From: an uncultured Gemmatimonadota bacterium
GTDB taxonomy: Bacteria > Gemmatimonadota > Gemmatimonadetes > Gemmatimonadales > GWC2-71-9
Assembly (NCBI GenBank): GCA_946480845.1
Contig: CAMLLJ010000060.1
Coordinates: 1-13,327, forward strand
Direction of reading: 5' to 3'
Length of the DNA: 13,327 bases
Shown: positions 7,231-13,327 of the stretch, one piece after another
Numbering within the stretch: position 1 is the stretch's first letter
How the letters are laid out: each line of letters starts with the position of its first letter
Position numbers and translations under genes: made by a program
The notes under the pieces: generated by a model
Database searches by the model: none
Seen by the model: the letters and a program-made list of their open reading frames with translations, nothing else
Told to the model about the DNA's origin: nothing

Positions 7231-8378
7231 CGCGCACGGCCGGCGCGGAGGCGCTGCTCCCGGTCTACGCGCAGATGCCGGTGCGGCCGGTGTCGGGCCG
7301 CGGCTCCTGGCTCACCGACGAGAACGGCGAGGAGTGGCTCGACGCCTACGGCGGGCATGCGGTGGCGTCCACCGGGCACAGCCATCCCGACGTGGTGCGC
7401 GCCATCGCGGAGCAGGCGGCGAAGCTGCTCTTCTACTCGTCGGTGCTCCCGCACCCCAACCGCGAGGAGCTGGCGGGCGCCATCGCGCGGCTCTCGCCCG
7501 ATCCGCTGGAGCGGGTCTTCTTCTGCAACTCGGGCGCCGAGGCGAACGAGAACGCGCTGCTGATCGCCCGGAAGATCACGGGGCGGCAGCGGATCGTCTC
7601 GCTCGCCGGTGGGTGGCATGGCCGCACCGTGGCCACGCTGGCCGTGACCGACGGCGAGAAGTACGAGGCCGGCGCCCGGCGCGCCGGGATGCCGCTCTCG
7701 GTGAAGGTGCCCTTCGACGATGCCGCGGCACTCGCCGCGGCGGTGGACAGCGCGGTGGCGGCGGTGATCATCGAGCCGGTGCAGGGGATGAGCGGCGCGC
7801 GTGACTGCGCGCCGGCGTTCCTCGCCGCCGCGCGGCGCATCTGCTCCGAGCGCGGCGCGATGCTGATCTTCGACGAGGTGCAGTGCGGCGTGGGCCGCTG
7901 CGGCGCGTTCACGGCGGCCGAGTCGTTCGGCGTCGTCCCCGACCTGCTCACCATGGCGAAGGGGCTCGGCTCGGGGATCCCGATCGCGGCGACGGTGACC
8001 ACCGGAGCGATCGCCGGCCACCTCCGCATCGGCGACCTCGGCAGCACCTTCGGCGGGGGTCCCGTGCCGACCGCCGCCGCGCTCGCGACCATCGGCGTGA
8101 TCGAGCGGGAGGGTCTGATCGAGAACGCGATGGCGGTGGGCGCGCAGCTCCGCGAAGGCGCACTCGCGCTGGGCGTGCCTGCCGTGCAGGGGCGGGGCCT
8201 CCTGCTCGGCCTCCGGCTCGGGCGGCCGGCCGCGGCGGTGCAGGCCGCGCTGTTCGAGCGGCGGATCCTCACCGGGACGGCGAGCGATCCCGAGGTGTTG
8301 CGGCTTATCCCGCCGCTCTCATTCAGCGCGCACGAGGCGGACCTCCTGCTCGCGGCGCTCGGCGAGGTGCTCCGGTGA
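7224..8378 (+). CDS. argD: N-acylornithine aminotransferase
   Basis: A 384-residue class III pyridoxal-phosphate aminotransferase that converts the N-acylglutamate semialdehyde to N-acylornithine with glutamate as amino donor. The phosphate-binding segment CNSGAEANENAL lies near residue 100, FDEVQCGVGRCG carries the PLP-ring Asp, and the Schiff-base lysine is Lys246 in MAKGLGSG. LGSTFGGGPVPTAAA is the expected phosphate loop from the other subunit. The GTG at 7224 overlaps the end of argC by 7 bases, with GGGGA at good spacing, and starts the protein at MLTRTAGAEALL. Related enzymes act on 4-aminobutyrate, ornithine or LysW-linked substrates, but the operon makes the arginine role secure. Confidence 0.95.
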   Translation: MLTRTAGAEALLPVYAQMPVRPVSGRGSWLTDENGEEWLDAYGGHAVASTGHSHPDVVRAIAEQAAKLLFYSSVLPHPNREELAGAIARLSPDPLERVFFCNSGAEANENALLIARKITGRQRIVSLAGGWHGRTVATLAVTDGEKYEAGARRAGMPLSVKVPFDDAAALAAAVDSAVAAVIIEPVQGMSGARDCAPAFLAAARRICSERGAMLIFDEVQCGVGRCGAFTAAESFGVVPDLLTMAKGLGSGIPIAATVTTGAIAGHLRIGDLGSTFGGGPVPTAAALATIGVIEREGLIENAMAVGAQLREGALALGVPAVQGRGLLLGLRLGRPAAAVQAALFERRILTGTASDPEVLRLIPPLSFSAHEADLLLAALGEVLR

Positions 8379-9403
8379 CCATGGTATCTGCAACGAAGCG
8401 CGACTACCTCGCCATGGAGCAGTGGAGCGGCGCCGAGATCGAGGCGCTGCTCGAGCTCGCGGCGCGGGTGAAGCGCGGCGAGGTGCCGGGCGGGCTCGAG
8501 AAGAAGGTGCTGGCCATGATCTTCATGGACCCGAGCCTCCGTACCCGCAGCAGCTTCGAGACGGCGATGTTCCTGCACGGCGGGCACGGCCTCGTGCTCG
8601 AGCCGGGGAAGGGGAGCTGGACGCTGGAGACCGAGCATGGCGTCGTCATGGACGGGACCTCGGTGGAGCATGTGGTCGAGGCGGCGCGCGTGCTCGGGCG
8701 CTATGCCGACGCGCTCGCGGTGCGCGCCTTTCCCAGGGGCACCGACTGGAGCGTCGAGCGGGAGGACCGGGTGATCAACGACTTCGCGCGCTACTGCGAG
8801 AAGCCGGTCATCAACATGGAGAGCACGCGCCGGCACCCGTGCCAGGGCCTCGCCGACGCGATGACCCTGCGCGAGAAGCTCGGCGACACGCGCGGCCGCC
8901 GCTTCGTGCTCGCCTGGGCCTGGCACCCCAAGGCGCTGCCCACGGCCGTGCCGGCGAGCGCGGCGATCGCCGGCGCGCGCATGGGGATGGACGTCGTGGT
9001 GGCGCGGCCGCCCGGGTACGACCTCGATCCTGACGACATGCGCACCATCGGCGCGGTGGCCGCGGAGTCGGGGGCGTCGGTCTCCGTGACCGAGGACCTC
9101 GATGCGGCGATGGAGGGAGCGGACGCCGTCTACGTGAAAGCGTGGGGCTCGATCGAGCGCTTCGGGAAGCCGGAGGAGGAGCGAGCCCTCCGCGAGGGCC
9201 GGCGTGACTGGCGGATGACCGCGGCACGCGCCCGGGCCACCCGCGGCGGCCGCGGCATCGTGATGCACTGCCTGCCCGTGCGCCGGAACGTCGAGATCGA
9301 CGACGCGGTGCTCGACGGCCCGCAGTCGGTCGTGGTGGACCAGGCCGAGAACCGGCTGCACGCGCAGCGCGCACTGCTGCTGAACCTGATCGGAGGGCGC
9401 TGA
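8375..9403 (+). CDS. argF': N-acylornithine carbamoyltransferase, probably N-succinylornithine-specific
   Basis: About 342 residues. Transfers a carbamoyl group from carbamoyl phosphate to N-acylornithine, giving N-acylcitrulline. The carbamoyl-phosphate loop is DPSLRTRSSF, followed by HPCQGLAD and HCLPVRRN, as in all transcarbamylases. The segments LVLEPGKGSW, VMDGTSVEH and FPRGTDWSVEREDRV place it with the Xanthomonas acetylornithine and Bacteroides succinylornithine enzymes, not with classical ArgF. At the discriminating Glu92 position (Xanthomonas numbering) it has Val (codon 8663-8665), and at Asn185 it has Pro (codon at 8939). Mutating Glu92 to Val, Pro, Ser or Ala is reported to turn the acetyl enzyme into a succinyl one. 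The GTG at 8375 makes a GTGA overlap and has GAGGTG at proper distance; ATG at 8381 is the alternative. Class is certain; acyl specificity is a strong inference. Confidence 0.92.
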   Translation: MTMVSATKRDYLAMEQWSGAEIEALLELAARVKRGEVPGGLEKKVLAMIFMDPSLRTRSSFETAMFLHGGHGLVLEPGKGSWTLETEHGVVMDGTSVEHVVEAARVLGRYADALAVRAFPRGTDWSVEREDRVINDFARYCEKPVINMESTRRHPCQGLADAMTLREKLGDTRGRRFVLAWAWHPKALPTAVPASAAIAGARMGMDVVVARPPGYDLDPDDMRTIGAVAAESGASVSVTEDLDAAMEGADAVYVKAWGSIERFGKPEEERALREGRRDWRMTAARARATRGGRGIVMHCLPVRRNVEIDDAVLDGPQSVVVDQAENRLHAQRALLLNLIGGR

Positions 9404-10338
9404 TGGCCATCGACCCCACCCGCGGCATCGCCGGGCTCAAGGGCGCGCTCCGCTACGTGCGCGAGTACCGCGACCACGTCTTCGTGGTGAAGCTGGGCGG
9501 CGACGTGCTCCGGGACGCGGAAGTGCTCGACCAGGTCGCGGCCCAGCTCGCGCTGCTCTCCTCGCTCAGCATCCGGCTCGTGGTGGTGCACGGCGGCGGG
9601 CCGCAGGCCTCGGCGCTGAGCCGCCGGCTGGGGCAGGAGCCGGAGATGGTGGCCGGCCGGCGCATCACCGACGATGCGGCGCTCGAGGTGGCCAAGATGG
9701 TCTATGCCGGCCAGCTCAACACCGACCTCATCGCCGCGCTGCGCGAGCACCGGGTGCAGGCGGTGGGGCTGAGCGGCGTGGACGCCGACCTGATCACGGC
9801 GCACCGGCGCCCGCCCGTCTCGGTGGTGGACGATGCCGGGGAGACCCGCACCGTGGACTACGGCCACGTGGGCGATATCGACCGGGTCGACCCGCGGGTG
9901 CTCACCACGCTCATGGAGTCGCGCTTCGTGCCGGTGGTGGCGAGCCTCGCGGGCGACGACGAGGGCAGCGTCTACAACGTGAACGCGGACACCGTGGCCG
10001 AGACGCTGGCCACGGCGCTCCGGGCGCAGAAGCTCATCTTCCTCACCGGTGCGCCCGGCGTGCTCCGGGACCGCGAGGACCCGTCCACGCTGGTCACCTT
10101 CGCCGACCCCGACGATCTCGCGGAGCTGATGCGCACCGGCGCGCTCGCCGGCGGGATGCGGCCCAAGGTCGAGGCGTGCATCCGCGCCGCGACGGGCGGG
10201 GTGGAGCGCACCCACATCATCGACGGCCGGGCGCCCGATGCGCTGCTGCTCGAGGTGTTCACCGGCTCGGGCTGCGGCACCATGATCGTCGGCAGAAAGG
10301 AGAAGGCGACCTACCTTGGCGTTGACCTGGCCGGCTGA
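9403..10338 (+). CDS. argB: N-acylglutamate kinase
   Basis: A 311-residue amino acid kinase that phosphorylates the gamma-carboxylate of N-acylglutamate, the second step of the pathway. KLGGDVL near residue 30 holds the ATP-binding Lys, and VHGGGPQ is the substrate glycine loop. GRRITDDAALEVAKMV, VNADTVAETLA and LIFLTGAPGVL follow in the usual order, then GGMRPKVEACIRA. It is longer than the roughly 258-residue E. coli enzyme: there are about 25 residues before the first beta strand (IAGLKGALRYVREYRDHV) and a short tail after CGTMIVG. N-terminal helices of this kind occur in arginine-inhibited hexameric kinases, so feedback control is possible but not shown. The ATG overlaps the previous stop by one base (TGATG) after GGAGGG. 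Its last 23 bases are shared with argE. Confidence 0.94.
   Translation: MAIDPTRGIAGLKGALRYVREYRDHVFVVKLGGDVLRDAEVLDQVAAQLALLSSLSIRLVVVHGGGPQASALSRRLGQEPEMVAGRRITDDAALEVAKMVYAGQLNTDLIAALREHRVQAVGLSGVDADLITAHRRPPVSVVDDAGETRTVDYGHVGDIDRVDPRVLTTLMESRFVPVVASLAGDDEGSVYNVNADTVAETLATALRAQKLIFLTGAPGVLRDREDPSTLVTFADPDDLAELMRTGALAGGMRPKVEACIRAATGGVERTHIIDGRAPDALLLEVFTGSGCGTMIVGRKEKATYLGVDLAG
10297..10306 (+). promoter_or_regulatory. Ribosome binding site for a TTG start of argE
   Basis: AAGGAGAAGG lies inside the 3' end of argB. GAAGG (10302-10306) is 9 bases before TTG at 10316, and AGGAG is 13 bases before it. A second in-frame TTG stands at 10322; no ATG or GTG is available before the conserved start of the protein. 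This site therefore decides that argE begins with TTG and overlaps argB. Confidence 0.55.
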
Positions 10339-11392
10339 GATCGAGCTGCTGCGCGAGCTGGTCGCCACGCCGTCGGTGAGCGGCGACGAGGCCGCCGTGG
10401 GCGCGCTGGCCGAGCGCACCGTGCGCGAGTGGGGCCTCGACGTGGTGCGCGACGACGCGGGCGTGCGGGTGACCGTGCCCGGCCGTGCGCCCGGGCCGAC
10501 GCTCGCGCTCGTGTCCCATCTCGACGTGGTCCCGCCCGGCGAAGGGTGGGCGCGCGACCCGTTCCGGCCCAGCATCGAAGAGGGCCGCCTCTACGGCCGC
10601 GGCTCCGGCGACGCCAAGGCGTCGGTGGCCGCGATGCTCTGGGCCGCGCGCGACGTGGCCGATGGCGGCGGCCCCGCGCGGGGACGGCTGCTCGTGATCC
10701 TCGGTTACGGAGAGGAGACGCGGAACACGTCGATGCCGGCGGCCCTCGAGCGCGCGGGCGAGGTGGACGCGGCGATCGTCGGCGAGCCGACCAACCTCGA
10801 GTTCGCGGTGGCCCAGCGCGGGCTCATGATGGTGGACCTCGTCGCGCGCGGCGACCAGCGGCACGCCGGCTACGCGGCCGACGACGGTTCGTTCACCAAC
10901 GCGGTGGTGGCCCTGGCGCGCGACCTGGTCCGGCTCGACGGGCTCTTCGCCGAGCGGGGCCACCCGGTGCTCGGCGCCCCGACGGTGACGCCGACGATGC
11001 TCGAGGCCGGCGTCAGCCGGAACGTCACGCCGCCCCAGGCGAAGGCCGTGCTCGACGTGCGCAGCACGCCGGCCTGGCCCCACGATGAGATCGCCGCGGT
11101 GCTGCGCCGCGAGCTGGCGAGCGAGGTGATCGTCACCTCCGACCGCCTGGTGCCGTGCGAGACGCCCGCCGGATCGCGCCTCGTGGCCGCCGCCGAGGCG
11201 GTGCGCACGCGCGCCCGGCGCTACGGCAGCCCCACCTGCTCCGACTGGGTCTTCCTTCGCCACCTCGATGCCTTCAAGTGCGGACCGGGCACCAGCCGGC
11301 GCTCGCACACGCCCGACGAGTACGTGGACCTGCACGAGGTCAGCGCCGCGCGCGAGTTCTACGCGCGGGTGGCGGAGGAGTACCTCCGGTGA
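10316..11392 (+). CDS. argE: M20-family deacylase, probable N-acylcitrulline deacylase
   Basis: A 358-residue metal-dependent hydrolase of the ArgE/DapE (M20) family. Metal and catalytic residues are all visible: His68 and Asp70 in SHLDVVP, Asp99 in GRGSGDAK, the base Glu133 and ligand Glu134 in GYGEETRN, Glu157 in GEPTNL, and His331 in RSHTPDEYV. In pathways with an N-acylornithine transcarbamylase the acyl group stays on until citrulline, so this enzyme should release citrulline from N-acylcitrulline rather than ornithine from N-acetylornithine. If the transcarbamylase is succinyl-specific, the substrate would be succinylcitrulline. The start is TTG (10316, or 10322). The end overlaps argH by 4 bases (GTGA). 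Amidohydrolases of other specificities share this fold, but the operon position makes the arginine role firm. Confidence 0.92.
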   Translation: MALTWPAEIELLRELVATPSVSGDEAAVGALAERTVREWGLDVVRDDAGVRVTVPGRAPGPTLALVSHLDVVPPGEGWARDPFRPSIEEGRLYGRGSGDAKASVAAMLWAARDVADGGGPARGRLLVILGYGEETRNTSMPAALERAGEVDAAIVGEPTNLEFAVAQRGLMMVDLVARGDQRHAGYAADDGSFTNAVVALARDLVRLDGLFAERGHPVLGAPTVTPTMLEAGVSRNVTPPQAKAVLDVRSTPAWPHDEIAAVLRRELASEVIVTSDRLVPCETPAGSRLVAAAEAVRTRARRYGSPTCSDWVFLRHLDAFKCGPGTSRRSHTPDEYVDLHEVSAAREFYARVAEEYLR

Positions 11393-12765
11393 AGCGCGCC
11401 GAGACGCTCTGGTCGCAGGGCAAGGCGCTGGACGCGCAGATGCTGGCGTACACCGTGGGGGACGATCCGGTCTGGGATGCGCGGCTGCTCCGCTGGGACA
11501 TCCTCGGGAGTCTCGGCCACGCCGAAGGGCTGCGGCGCTCGCGGCTGATCTCGGATGCGGAGCATGCGCGCATGCGCGGTGCCCTGCGCGGCGCGCTCCG
11601 GGCGGCCGCGGCCGGCAAGCTGCGCATCGGGCCGGCGCACGAGGACGTGCACTCGGCGGTCGAGCTCTGGCTGACTCGGCATCACGGTGCGGTCGGCGAG
11701 CGCCTGCACACCGGGCGATCGCGCAACGACCAGGTTGCGGTGGACCTGCGGCTCTTCCTCAAGGACCGGGTGCTCGCGCTGCACCAGCAGGCGGGGCTGG
11801 TCGCGGAGGCGCTGGCCGGGTTCGCGTCGGCGCACCGGCGGGTGCTCTGGCCCGGCTACACCCACCAGCGGAAGGGGATGCCGTCGTCCGCGGGGCTCTG
11901 GGCCGGCGCGTACGCGGAAGGGGTGCTCGATACGATGGAGTCGGTCGCCGGCATCTGGCCTGCCATCGACCGCTCGCCGCTGGGGAGTGCCGCGGGCTAC
12001 GGCGCCCCGCTCCCGCTCCGCCGCGAGGCCGCGGCGCGCGCACTGGGCTTCGGGGGACTCGACCGGAACGTGGCCACCGTGCAGAACGGGCGCGGCAAGC
12101 TCGAGGCGGCCGTGCTGTTCTGGTGCACGCAGCTGGGACACGAGCTCGGCCGGCTCGCCACGGACGTGATCCTGTTCAGCGCGGAGGAGTACGGGTACCT
12201 CGTGCTGCCGGCGGAGCTGGCGACCGGGTCGAGCATCATGCCGCAGAAGCGGAACCCCGACCTGTTCGAGCTGACCCGCGCGCGCGCCGCGGCGCTGCAC
12301 GGCGAGCTGGCGCAGGTCCTTGCCCTGTCTGCGAAGCTGGGCGGCGGGTACCATCGCGACTTCCAGCTCCTCAAGGCGCCGCTCATGCGCGGCACCGATG
12401 CCACGGGCCAGATGCTCGCGATGATGGCGGCGGCGATCCCCCGGCTCGGCGTGGATGCGGAGCGCGGCATGGCCGCGCTCGCGGGCCCGACGCTCGCCAC
12501 CGACGAGGTGATGCGGCGGGTAAGTGGCGGCGCGCCGTTCCGCCGCGCCTACCGCGAGGTGGCGGAGTCGGTGCGGCGCGGGGAGGAAATGCCCGCGCTC
12601 GGCGCGGCGGAGATCATCGCGGCGCGGAAGAGCACGGGGTCGCTCGGCAACCTGGGGCTCGGCGAGGTGCGCGCGCGGATCGCCGCGGCGCGCCGCTGGA
12701 ACCGGCGCGAACGTGGCCGCTTCGACGCGGCGATGCGCCGGCTCGCGGGCCGGGGGGCATCATGA
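11389..12765 (+). CDS. argH: Argininosuccinate lyase
   Basis: A 458-residue lyase that splits argininosuccinate into arginine and fumarate, the last step of the pathway. HTGRSRNDQVAVDLR begins at His107, the Thr-His pair of GYTHQRKGMPSS is at 158-159, and the flexible signature loop GSSIMPQKRNPD contains the catalytic Ser at 281-282. These are the three conserved regions of the fumarase/aspartase superfamily, and the length is normal. The Gln-Arg-Lys after the catalytic His differs from the usual Leu-Gln-Arg of proteobacterial enzymes. The GTG at 11389 overlaps the argE stop, has GGAGGAG upstream (11374-11380), and gives the expected N-terminus (LWSQGKALDAQMLAYT). The stop overlaps the argR start (ATGA). 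Confidence 0.95.
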   Translation: MKRAETLWSQGKALDAQMLAYTVGDDPVWDARLLRWDILGSLGHAEGLRRSRLISDAEHARMRGALRGALRAAAAGKLRIGPAHEDVHSAVELWLTRHHGAVGERLHTGRSRNDQVAVDLRLFLKDRVLALHQQAGLVAEALAGFASAHRRVLWPGYTHQRKGMPSSAGLWAGAYAEGVLDTMESVAGIWPAIDRSPLGSAAGYGAPLPLRREAAARALGFGGLDRNVATVQNGRGKLEAAVLFWCTQLGHELGRLATDVILFSAEEYGYLVLPAELATGSSIMPQKRNPDLFELTRARAAALHGELAQVLALSAKLGGGYHRDFQLLKAPLMRGTDATGQMLAMMAAAIPRLGVDAERGMAALAGPTLATDEVMRRVSGGAPFRRAYREVAESVRRGEEMPALGAAEIIAARKSTGSLGNLGLGEVRARIAAARRWNRRERGRFDAAMRRLAGRGAS

Positions 12766-13217
12766 GCGCGGACCGCCGCAAGCGGCACCTCAAGATCCTG
12801 GAGCTGATCTCGACCCGCGGGCTGCACACGCAGGAAGAGCTGGCGGCGGCGCTGGCGGAGGAGGGGTGGGAGGTCACCCAGTCGAGCGTGAGCCGCGACA
12901 TCGCGGCACTCGGACTGGTCAAGGTGGCGGGCGCCTACCGGAAGCCGGAGCCCGCGGCCGTGCGCTCGGATGACCCGGACGAGCGGCGGATCGCCGACGG
13001 CCTCATCGGCATCGACCCGGCGGGCAGCGCCCTCCTGGTCCTCCACACCCTCCCCGGCGAAGCGGGCCGCGTCGGCGCCGCCCTCGACCGCCTCGCCTGG
13101 CCCGACGTCGTCGGCACCCTCGCCGGCGACGACACCATCTTCGTGGCCGTCCGCGACGCCCCGGGCCGGCGCCGGGTCGCCAAGGCATTGGAGCGGCTCA
13201 CGCGCATAGAGACATAA
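12762..13217 (+). CDS. argR: Arginine repressor ArgR
   Basis: A 151-residue transcription factor that binds ARG boxes as a hexamer when arginine is present. The N-terminal winged helix (about 1-65) contains the recognition helix TQSSVSRDIAALGLVK, with Ser44 and Arg45 matching the DNA-contacting pair of E. coli ArgR. The C-terminal domain has the segment LHTLPGEAGRVGAALDR and the arginine-binding and trimer motif GTLAGDDTIFVAVRD, whose Asp-Asp contacts arginine. The linker around residues 66-75 (PEPAAVRSDD) is typical. ATG at 12762 overlaps the argH stop. As last gene of the operon it is presumably autoregulated through the palindrome at 3883-3899. Confidence 0.95.
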   Translation: MSADRRKRHLKILELISTRGLHTQEELAAALAEEGWEVTQSSVSRDIAALGLVKVAGAYRKPEPAAVRSDDPDERRIADGLIGIDPAGSALLVLHTLPGEAGRVGAALDRLAWPDVVGTLAGDDTIFVAVRDAPGRRRVAKALERLTRIET

Positions 13218-13327
13218 GGAATTTTTCTTGTTCGAGCGCGGAGACGCGGAGAACGCGGCCGGCCACGGAAAGCCCACACACACGTAATGTATGGTGGGGG
13301 TATGAAAAAAAATTAGAGATTGTGTTC
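13218..13327. other. Non-coding, lower-GC stretch after the arginine operon
   Basis: Composition changes sharply here, with runs such as ATTTTTC near 13221 and AAAAAAAATTAG near 13305. I see no stem-loop followed by a T run, so no terminator for the operon is evident. A start at 13302 after GGTGGGGG gives only four codons (ATG to TAG at 13314-13316). The stretch is cut by the window edge and may hold a promoter for the next gene. Confidence 0.5.
13237..13258. repeat. Short GC-rich tandem repeat
   Basis: The unit CGCGGAGA occurs twice in tandem (13237-13244 and 13245-13252). After one extra A, CGCGG (13254-13258) follows as a partial third copy. It stands in otherwise AT-rich intergenic DNA, so it is not simply background composition. 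It could be part of a dispersed intergenic element; only a search of the genome could tell. Confidence 0.45.

Noticed and set aside
7433..9361. A 642-codon minus-strand open frame opposite argD and argF'
   Set aside because: The + strand carries complete, motif-rich argD and argF'; the minus frame is low in complexity and is a shadow.
11268..12761. Upstream extension of the argR frame by nearly 500 codons
   Set aside because: The region is argH in another frame. ATG at 12762 with ATGA overlap gives the normal ArgR length.
3892..13217. Defence system, CRISPR array, tRNA or mobile element
   Set aside because: Read through on both strands; no spaced repeats, cloverleaf, transposase or terminal inverted repeats were seen. 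The region is metabolic.
13302..13316. ATG after GGTGGGGG as a new gene start
   Set aside because: A stop follows after four codons.

Overview
This is a very GC-rich window (around 70% by eye) from a bacterial chromosome. Genes are tightly packed and all lie on the + strand, and GTG or TTG starts are common. The gene order argG - unknown P-loop gene - argC - argD - transcarbamylase - argB - argE - argH - argR, with an N-acylornithine-type transcarbamylase instead of classical ArgF, suggests Gemmatimonadota or a relative. This is an inference from gene content and composition; there is no rRNA to confirm it.

Left part (1-3820). The window opens inside a ring-cleaving dioxygenase of the glyoxalase/VOC fold. 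It overlaps by 4 bases an alpha/beta hydrolase, giving a pair like the MhqO/MhqD quinone-detoxification genes of Firmicutes. After about 160 bases without a gene comes a small protein of unknown function. Two M42-family peptidase genes follow, both with signal peptides. The first has lost most metal-binding and catalytic residues and appears to be a pseudoenzyme; the second has all of them. A stand-alone receiver-domain response regulator closes this part.

Right part (3820-13217) is a complete-looking arginine operon. It begins with a perfect palindrome (3883-3899) that contains the argG start codon and is a likely ArgR operator. A possible promoter just upstream would give a nearly leaderless transcript. 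Eight further genes follow with overlaps or 1-base gaps: an uncharacterised BioD-like P-loop protein, then argC, argD, argF', argB, argE, argH and argR. ArgR is encoded last and presumably represses the operon from the palindrome. No N-acetylglutamate synthase (argA), ornithine acetyltransferase (argJ) or carAB is present in the window.

The main biological point is the acyl chemistry. The transcarbamylase is of the class that carbamylates N-acylornithine. At the residue known to separate N-acetyl from N-succinyl specificity (Glu92 in the Xanthomonas enzyme) it carries Val, and at the Asn185 position it carries Pro. Both point to an N-succinylornithine transcarbamylase, so the pathway may run on succinylated intermediates up to succinylcitrulline, with ArgE as the desuccinylase. 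The unknown P-loop gene sits in the middle of this pathway and is the best candidate here for an undescribed component.

After argR (13218-13327) there is a short stretch of clearly lower GC with a small GC-rich tandem repeat and no gene.
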